In this document: one piece after another, positions 5,969 through 11,100 of the stretch
Position numbering within the stretch: the first letter of the stretch is position 1
Layout: every line of letters begins with the position of its first letter
Source of the DNA: Actinomycetota bacterium
GTDB lineage: Bacteria; Actinomycetota; Actinomycetes; Streptosporangiales; Streptosporangiaceae
Assembly (NCBI GenBank): GCA_003140115.1
Contig: PLIQ01000179.1
Location: forward strand, 64,308 to 75,407
Reading direction: 5' to 3'
DNA: 11,100 nucleotides
Program-made: the position numbers and the translations under genes
The notes under the pieces: generated by a model
Databases searched by the model: none
Told to the model about the DNA's origin: nothing
Seen by the model: only the letters and a program-made list of their open reading frames with translations

Positions 5969-7335
5969 CGGACACCTCGGTGGCACTGGACCAGGAGGCC
6001 AAGCGGTACCCGCTGTCTTTCACCCAGGAATGGTTCCTCACCATGGACCAGGGCGACGACGGCGGGCCGTTCGGCGGTCGGTTCGTGATCGTTTCCGCGT
6101 TCCGTATTACCGGTGCGGTGGATCTCGCGGTGCTGCAGGGTGCGCTCGATGATGTGGTCGCGCGCCATGAGCTGCTGCGCACCGTGGTGATCAGGGATGC
6201 CGATCCGCCGTACCAGATGGTGTGCCCGCCGTGCCCGGTGCCGCTGGAGGTCCGGGGCCTGCCGCCGGTTCCCGGCAAGTCCCGGGACATGATCATCCAG
6301 GAACTGATCCTCGAGGTCCAGGCGGGCACGATCAGCGCCCGTGAGGTGCCGCTGCTGCGCGCGCTGCTGTGCCGGTTCGACGACCGGGACAGCGCCCTGC
6401 TCCTGACCGTGCACCACTCGGTCTCTGACGGCTGGTCGTTTGACGTGATCCTGCGCGACCTCGGCGCGTTCTACGCGGCCAGGTTCAGCGGCACCCCGCC
6501 GAAGCTGCCGCAGATGCGGCAGTACCGCGAGTACGCCGAGTGGCAGCGGGCCAACGCCGAGGACACGTCCGACGATGGAGCGCTGCGCTACTGGGCGGAG
6601 AAACTCGACGGTGCACGGGAATACGAGATGCCGAACGATCATGGGCATCCGGAGCGGTATTCCCGGCCGTACTCGCTGCACGTGTTCGGCATCGACGCGG
6701 ACACCATGGGCGCCGCGGCCGCTCTCGCGAACGCCACCCGGGGTACCCGGTTCATGGTCCTGCTCTCGGCTATCTACGTGCTCGCGCACCAGATCACCGG
6801 CGCTACCGACCTGGTGGTGCGCGCCTTCACCGCGGGCCGGAACGAGCTGGAGTTCCATAACACCATGGGGTTGTTCCTCAACGTCGTCCCGTTCCGGACC
6901 GAGATCGCCGACTGCTCCAGCTTCCGCGATATCGTCTTGAAAACCAGGGAGACGTTCATCGATGCGATGGCGAACGAGCTGCCGATCGGCGTGCTGGAGC
7001 AGGCATTCCCTGACTACATCAGGTCACGCGAGGACAAGCGGACGTCACAGTTCATCATCTCGGTACCGCCGGCTCAGTTCGGCGAGATGGTTCTCCCCAT
7101 CGCCGAGGGGGCCCGGGGTGTAGGCGAAGTCCTGCTGGAGGAGGCCGAGAGCTCCGACATCCCCACCGGCACGGTGTGGTACCTGAACACGAAACCGGAC
7201 GGCGCCGTCAGCGGCAGTGTGCACTACAACCTCGACGAATTCGAGGAAAGCACGGTGAAGGGCTGGACCGCCGGGCTCAAGCGGATCCTGGCCAGCGTCG
7301 CCCGCGACCCCGGCCAGGACTGGAGGCAGCTATAA
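5965..7335 (+). CDS. Free-standing NRPS condensation enzyme (copy 1)
   Basis: The 456-aa protein is a single condensation domain with no A or carrier domain. The C1-like motif is YPLSFTQEW (15-23). RHELLRT is at 67-73. The catalytic HHxxxDG is HHSVSDG (150-156), with His151 as the expected base. The region FHNTMGLFLNVVPFRTE (297-313) matches the later 'G-F-N' motif. All key residues are present, so it should be active. Stand-alone C enzymes join a carrier-bound acyl or aminoacyl group to an amine or alcohol acceptor and act in the cytoplasm. The start ATG overlaps the stop of the carrier-protein gene (ATGA), so the two are co-translated and probably work together. The gene is repeated directly downstream as a second copy. 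A papA-like acyltransferase role is a less likely alternative. Confidence 0.92.
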   Translation: MTDTSVALDQEAKRYPLSFTQEWFLTMDQGDDGGPFGGRFVIVSAFRITGAVDLAVLQGALDDVVARHELLRTVVIRDADPPYQMVCPPCPVPLEVRGLPPVPGKSRDMIIQELILEVQAGTISAREVPLLRALLCRFDDRDSALLLTVHHSVSDGWSFDVILRDLGAFYAARFSGTPPKLPQMRQYREYAEWQRANAEDTSDDGALRYWAEKLDGAREYEMPNDHGHPERYSRPYSLHVFGIDADTMGAAAALANATRGTRFMVLLSAIYVLAHQITGATDLVVRAFTAGRNELEFHNTMGLFLNVVPFRTEIADCSSFRDIVLKTRETFIDAMANELPIGVLEQAFPDYIRSREDKRTSQFIISVPPAQFGEMVLPIAEGARGVGEVLLEEAESSDIPTGTVWYLNTKPDGAVSGSVHYNLDEFEESTVKGWTAGLKRILASVARDPGQDWRQL

Positions 7336-7348
7336 CCTCAGTTCACCC
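5997..7348 (+). repeat. Tandem duplication, copy 1 (1352-bp unit)
   Basis: From GGCCAAGCGGTACC onward, each position in this copy corresponds to position +1352 in the next copy, through the stop codon, without net insertion or deletion. Stretches 6199-6438 and 6445-6575 read as identical in both copies. The 3' third is clearly more divergent. GGCC at the unit ends (5997-6000 and the matching site near 7349) is a plausible microhomology for the duplication. Confidence 0.9.
7322..7326 (+). promoter_or_regulatory. Possible ribosome binding site for condensation copy 2
   Basis: GGAGG, followed by a 5-nt spacer CAGCT and the triplet ATA (7332-7334), which overlaps the TAA stop of copy 1. This is the only well-placed initiation signal for copy 2. 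The same GGAGGCAGCT also ends copy 2, because it encodes the conserved WRQL terminus, so it may be coincidental. Confidence 0.4.
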
Positions 7349-8687
7349 GGCCAAGCGGTACCCGCTGTCTTTCACCCAGGAATGGTTCATCGGCCTCGAC
7401 CAGGGTGATGAAGGCGGGCCGTTCGGCCGCCGGTACCTGATCGTTTCCGCGCTCCGTATCACCGGTGCGGTGGATCTGGCGGTGCTGCAGGGTGCGCTCG
7501 ATGACGTGGTCGCGCGCCATGAGCTGCTGCGCACCGTGGTGATCAGGGACGCCGATCCGCCGTACCAGATGGTGTGCCCGCCGTGCCCGGTGCCGCTGGA
7601 GGTCCGGGGCCTGCCGCCGGTTCCCGGCAAGTCCCGGGACATGATCATCCAGGAACTGATCCTCGAGGTCCAGGCGGGCACGATCAGCGCCCGTGAGGTG
7701 CCGCTGCTGCGCGCGCTGCTGTGCCGGTTCGACGACCGGGACAGCGCCCTGCTCCTGACCGTGCACCACTCGGTCTCTGACGGCTGGTCGGTTCAGGTGA
7801 TCCTGCGCGACCTCGGCGCGTTCTACGCGGCCAGGTTCAGCGGCACCCCGCCGAAGCTGCCGCAGATGCGGCAGTACCGCGAGTACGCCGAGTGGCAGCG
7901 GGCCAACGCCGAGGACACGTCCGACGACGGAGCGCTGAAATACTGGGCCGGCCAACTCGACGGCGCACGGGAATTCGTCATGCCGAACGACCACGGGCAT
8001 CCGGAGCGGTATTCCCGGCCGTACTCGCTGCACGTGTTCGGCATCGACGCGGACACCATGGGCGCCGCGGCCGCTCTCGCGAACGCCACCCGCGGTACCC
8101 CGTTCACGGTCCTGCTCTCGGCTATCTACGTGCTCGCGCACCAGATCACCGGCGCTACCGACCTCGCGGTAAAAGCGGTCACCGCGGGCCGGACTGAGCT
8201 GGAGTTCCATAACACCATGGGGATGTTCCTCAACGTCGTGCCGTTCCGGACCGAGATCGCCGACTGCTCCAGCTTCCGCGATATCGTCCTGAAAACCAGG
8301 CAGACGTTCATCGATGCGATGGCGAACGAGCTGCCGACCAGCATGCTGGAGCGGGCGTTCCCTGACTTCATCAGGTCACGCGAGGACACGCGGACGTCGC
8401 AGGTTCTTATCTTGCAAACGCCGTCTCAGTACGGCGAGATGGTCCTGCCCATCGCCGAGGGAGCCAAGGAGGTAGACGAAGTCCTGCTGGCGGAGGCCGA
8501 GAGCTCCGACATCCTCAGCGGCACGGAGTGGCACCTGACCCCGCAGCCGGACGGCGCCGTGAACGGCAGTCTGCATTTCAACCTCGACGAATTCGAGGAA
8601 AGCACGCCGGAGGTCTGGACCGTCGCGCTGAAGCGGATCCTGGCCAGCGCAGTGCGCGACCCCGGCCAGGACTGGAGGCAGCTCTAA
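7332..8687 (+). CDS. Free-standing NRPS condensation enzyme (copy 2; start codon not canonical)
   Basis: This frame gives an intact condensation domain of about 451 aa, colinear with copy 1 without gaps. From the putative ATA start, YPLSFTQEW is at 10-18, HHSVSDG at 145-151 and FHNTMGMFLNVVPFRTE at 292-308. The N-terminal half is almost identical to copy 1; the C-terminal third differs at many residues but stays open, which argues for selection on a real protein. The two residues after HHSVSDGWS are VQ here and FD in copy 1. No ATG, GTG or TTG lies in frame near the junction. ATA at 7332 overlapping the copy-1 stop, 5 nt after GGAGG, is the best start candidate. A GTG at 7176 is in frame but lies deep inside copy 1 and would add 52 non-homologous residues. 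A -1 frameshift fusion to copy 1, or a silent gene, are the alternatives. Confidence 0.8.
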   Translation: MTSVHPAKRYPLSFTQEWFIGLDQGDEGGPFGRRYLIVSALRITGAVDLAVLQGALDDVVARHELLRTVVIRDADPPYQMVCPPCPVPLEVRGLPPVPGKSRDMIIQELILEVQAGTISAREVPLLRALLCRFDDRDSALLLTVHHSVSDGWSVQVILRDLGAFYAARFSGTPPKLPQMRQYREYAEWQRANAEDTSDDGALKYWAGQLDGAREFVMPNDHGHPERYSRPYSLHVFGIDADTMGAAAALANATRGTPFTVLLSAIYVLAHQITGATDLAVKAVTAGRTELEFHNTMGMFLNVVPFRTEIADCSSFRDIVLKTRQTFIDAMANELPTSMLERAFPDFIRSREDTRTSQVLILQTPSQYGEMVLPIAEGAKEVDEVLLAEAESSDILSGTEWHLTPQPDGAVNGSLHFNLDEFEESTPEVWTVALKRILASAVRDPGQDWRQL

Positions 8688-8700
8688 CCTCACCCGGCCT
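7349..8700 (+). repeat. Tandem duplication, copy 2 (1352-bp unit)
   Basis: Second copy of the unit that starts at 5997. Because 1352 is not a multiple of three, it lies in a different reading frame from copy 1. The sequences after the two stop codons are related (CCTCAGTTCACCCGGCC after copy 1, CCTCACCCGGCC after copy 2), which fixes the duplication boundary just past the coding region. Confidence 0.88.
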
Positions 8701-11100
8701 GGTAATCGCTAGTTGTCTTGGCGGTCCCCAGGTATCCGTCGATGGCGCGGACGGAGGAGTTGGTCATGAAGGTTCTCAGGCTGACCTTTAGGCCGAGCCG
8801 GTCCGCGAGCCGGGCGACGAGTACCGCGGCGAGCAGGGAGTGGCCGCCTAGGTCGAAGAAACTGTCCTCGACCCCGACCCGGTCCAGGCCCAGCACCTGC
8901 GCGAACAATTCGCACAGGGCCTGTTCCCGGGGGCTGGCTGGAGCCCCGCCGCCGCCCGCGGCGTACTCCGGGGCGGGCAGCGCCTGCCGGTCCAGCTTGC
9001 CGTTGGTGGTCAGCGGCAGCGCGTCCAGCACCATGACCGTGGCTGGCACCATGTATCCGGGCAGCACCCGCCCGCACGCTTCCCGCAGTACCGCCGGGTC
9101 GAGCCCGGCACCGGGGTCCGGCACGACGTATCCGATCAGCCGCTTATCCCCGGGCTGATCCTCTCGCACCGCCGCCGCCGCCTGCCCCGCCCCTGGCACG
9201 CTCGCGAGGACGGCCTCGATCTCGCCGAGCTCGATCCGGAACCCGCGTACCGTCACCTGGTCATCGGCCCGGCCCAGGTACTCGATCTGTCCGGACTGGT
9301 TCCACCGGCCCAGGTCCCCGGTCCGGTACATCCGCTCCCCGGCCGCGCCGAACGGGCACGCGGTGAACCGCTCCCCAGTCAGTCCTGGCCGGCTCAGGTA
9401 CCCCCGCGCCAGCTGAGCGCCCGCCAGATACAGCTCCCCCGCCACCCCCGGCGGCACCAGCTGCAGGTTCTCATCCAGCACGAACACCCGGGTGTTCCAC
9501 ACCGGGCGGCCGACCGGGACCAGGTCCGGGACCGGGTCAGCCGGGCTCATTTGATAGTCCAGGCAGCCTACCGTCACCTCGGTCGGCCCGTACTGGTTGA
9601 CCAGGCCCAGATCGGGATGCCGCTGCCGCCATTCGCGCAGTAGCGCGGCCGGCACCGCCTCTCCGCCGAGCATCATCTGCCCGGCGGGAACGCAGCTCGC
9701 AGGCAGCCGGGCGAGCAGCGGCAGGTGACTGGGCGTCCCCTTGAGGAAGGTGAAACCGCCGGCCCTGGCGGCCAGCGCGGGCAGGTCCTCATCCACCGCG
9801 CCCAGGCACAGCTGCCCGCCGGACAGCAGGCAGCCGTACAACGCGCTGACGCTCCCATCGAACGATACCGGCGAGATCAGCAGCGTGCGGCCGGCCAGGT
9901 GTCGGTAGGTCTGCCGGACCCGGGCCAGGTAATTCACCAGGCTCGCATGAGTGATCATCACGCCCTTGGGCCGGCCGGCGGACCCCGAGGTGTAGATCAC
10001 GTACGCCGGGTGCGCCGCACGTAGCAGCCCCCGGCGCTCAGCGTCGCCGACGTCGCCGGCGGGGTAGCGCGAGATCACCTCCGCAACCACGGGGTCATCC
10101 AGGATGACCGGGGCCGTTGCTGGCAGGGAGCCGGCCACGCCGCTCGTGGTGACCGTGATCGCCGCCCGCGCGTCGGTGAGCATGAAGGCCTGGCGGCCAG
10201 GCGGGTAGCCGGGATCGACCGGGACGTACGCGGCGCCGGACTTCAGCACGGCCAGCAGTGCGACGATCATTTCGGGCGACCGGGGCATGGCGATGGCGAC
10301 GAGACGCTCGGGACCCGCACCCAGCGTAATCAGATATCGGGCCAGCCGGTTGGCCCGCGCGTTCAGCTCACCGTACGTCAGCTCGGCGGCGGCGGACAGG
10401 ACCGCGGGGGCGTCCGGGGTACGGGCCACTTGCTGCTCGAACAACTCCGGCACGGTGGCGTCGGGGATGTCCCGGGCGGTGTCGTTCCAGTCGAGCAGCA
10501 GCCTGCGCCGCTCCACGGCGGTGAGCAAATCGAGCTGGCTGATGCGGCGGCCCGGATCCGCAGCGGCCTGGCGTAGGAGCCGGGTCAGCCGGGTGGCGAG
10601 GGCCTGCACGGTCGTCCGATCGAACAGGTCGGCGGCGTACTCGAAGGCGGCGCTGATCCCGGCCGGGGCATCGCCGGGATCGCGATCCTGCCGGAAGCTC
10701 AGGGTCAGGTCGAATTTCGCGGCGCCGCCAGGGACCGGCTCGGGTGCGACCCGCAGCCCAGGCAGCTGCCAGTCCACCGCGGCGACGTCCTCGTCGGCGA
10801 TCATGACCTGGAACAGCGGATGCCGGGCCGCCGAGCGGACCGGGTTCAGCACCTCGACCAGGTGCTCGAACGGGACGTCCTGACGCGCCTGCGCCGCCAG
10901 CACCGTCTCCCGGACCCGCCCCACCAGCCCCGCGAAGCCGGGGTCGCCGGACACATCCGCCCGCAGCACCAGCGTGTTCACGAAGAACCCGGCCAGGTCG
11001 TGGACCGCCTCATCAGTCCGCCCCGCCGCCGGCGCGCCGACCGGGATATCCGTCCCCGCGCCCATCCGGGACAACAGCGCGGCCAGCCCCGCCAGCACCA
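8690..11100 (-). CDS. Nonribosomal peptide synthetase, C(partial)-A-PCP, 5' end outside the window
   Basis: About 803 residues of the C-terminal end are visible. Residue numbers count from the first GTG in view (11098), which is an internal codon. Residues ~1-195 are the end of a condensation domain (GFFVNTLVLR 37-46, DVPFEHLVEVLNP 74-86, HPLFQVM 93-99); its HHxxxDG lies beyond the edge. The adenylation domain (~220-710) has YTSGSAGRPKG (369-379; Ala replaces the usual Thr), NQYGPTE (501-507), GELYLAG (554-560), YRTGD (591-595), GRADDQVTVRGFRIELGEIE (609-628) and NGKLDR (699-704), so it should be active. The carrier domain has FFDLGGHSLL with Ser754. The protein ends 48 residues later with no thioesterase, epimerase or reductase. 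A hand-read specificity code is about D-G-S-T-M-G-Q-V-G-K, which I cannot match to a substrate. The stop is 2 bp from that of the convergent condensation gene. Confidence 0.95.
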   Translation of the reverse strand, partial: VLAGLAALLSRMGAGTDIPVGAPAAGRTDEAVHDLAGFFVNTLVLRADVSGDPGFAGLVGRVRETVLAAQARQDVPFEHLVEVLNPVRSAARHPLFQVMIADEDVAAVDWQLPGLRVAPEPVPGGAAKFDLTLSFRQDRDPGDAPAGISAAFEYAADLFDRTTVQALATRLTRLLRQAAADPGRRISQLDLLTAVERRRLLLDWNDTARDIPDATVPELFEQQVARTPDAPAVLSAAAELTYGELNARANRLARYLITLGAGPERLVAIAMPRSPEMIVALLAVLKSGAAYVPVDPGYPPGRQAFMLTDARAAITVTTSGVAGSLPATAPVILDDPVVAEVISRYPAGDVGDAERRGLLRAAHPAYVIYTSGSAGRPKGVMITHASLVNYLARVRQTYRHLAGRTLLISPVSFDGSVSALYGCLLSGGQLCLGAVDEDLPALAARAGGFTFLKGTPSHLPLLARLPASCVPAGQMMLGGEAVPAALLREWRQRHPDLGLVNQYGPTEVTVGCLDYQMSPADPVPDLVPVGRPVWNTRVFVLDENLQLVPPGVAGELYLAGAQLARGYLSRPGLTGERFTACPFGAAGERMYRTGDLGRWNQSGQIEYLGRADDQVTVRGFRIELGEIEAVLASVPGAGQAAAAVREDQPGDKRLIGYVVPDPGAGLDPAVLREACGRVLPGYMVPATVMVLDALPLTTNGKLDRQALPAPEYAAGGGGAPASPREQALCELFAQVLGLDRVGVEDSFFDLGGHSLLAAVLVARLADRLGLKVSLRTFMTNSSVRAIDGYLGTAKTTSDYQAG

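Noticed and set aside
5587..6858. 423-codon open frame on the minus strand opposite the carrier protein and condensation copy 1
   Set aside because: The protein is Arg/His/Gly-rich with no recognisable fold, and the plus strand encodes clear carrier and condensation motifs. A similar open frame opposite copy 2 (7338-8210) arises simply because the two copies are nearly identical; both are GC-bias shadows.
7176..7331. GTG at 7176 as the start of condensation copy 2 (503 aa)
   Set aside because: It lies inside copy 1 in another frame, has no ribosome binding site, and would add 52 Arg/Gln-rich residues with no counterpart in condensation enzymes.
7290..7340. Programmed -1 frameshift signal fusing condensation copies 1 and 2
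   Set aside because: I see no X-XXY-YYZ slippery heptamer or nearby stable pseudoknot before the TAA at 7333-7335. Fusion is kept only as an alternative to the ATA start.
1..11100. CRISPR arrays, insertion sequences, integrase or attachment sites
   Set aside because: I found no evenly spaced short repeats, transposase-like frames or terminal inverted repeats. No direct repeat of the tRNA 3' end was seen elsewhere in the window.

Overview
The window is GC-rich DNA with strong Shine-Dalgarno sites, G/C third-position codon bias and GC hairpins without U-tracts. This fits a high-GC actinobacterium; I cannot name the genus. The content looks like the tailoring part and one end of the assembly line of a nonribosomal-peptide-type biosynthetic gene cluster.

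Layout. (1) 11-1183 (+): an epoxide hydrolase with the EHN-type N-terminus. (2) 1204-1297: two strong hairpins between convergent genes. (3) 1309-2493 (-): an acyl-CoA-dehydrogenase-fold flavin-dependent hydroxylase/monooxygenase. (4) 2494-2753: a divergent promoter region. (5) 2754-3869 (+): a second alpha/beta hydrolase with an epoxide-hydrolase-like Asp nucleophile, preceded by a secretion signal. (6) 4058-4393 (+): a small VOC/glyoxalase-fold protein. (7) 4434-4489: a long two-part hairpin. (8) 4508-4597 (-): a class II tRNA whose anticodon stem cannot be closed over a normal 7-nt loop. (9) 4629-5063 (-): a SnoaL-like/SgcJ-EcaC family small protein. (10) 5064-5425: a divergent intergenic region. 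(11) 5426-5968 (+): a free-standing carrier protein fused to a degenerate C-terminal adenylation subdomain. It overlaps by ATGA with (12) 5965-7335 (+), a free-standing condensation enzyme, followed by (13) ~7332-8687 (+), a tandem duplicate of it. (14) 8690-11100 (-): the 3' part of an NRPS gene (end of a C domain, complete A domain, carrier domain, no thioesterase), running out of the window at its 5' end.

How they may work together (inference): free carrier protein + free condensation enzyme + epoxide hydrolase + flavin hydroxylase + SgcJ-like protein is the kind of gene set known from peripheral-group attachment in enediyne and related pathways. There, an epoxide hydrolase produces a vicinal diol and a stand-alone C enzyme acylates it from a stand-alone carrier protein. 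No enediyne polyketide synthase is visible, so this is only a hypothesis.

Most notable points: the condensation gene was duplicated as an exact 1352-bp tandem unit. The second copy is therefore in another frame and has no ordinary start codon; the best candidate is ATA overlapping the TAA of the first copy, behind a GGAGG. The tRNA with the abnormal anticodon loop is the other signal most worth checking.
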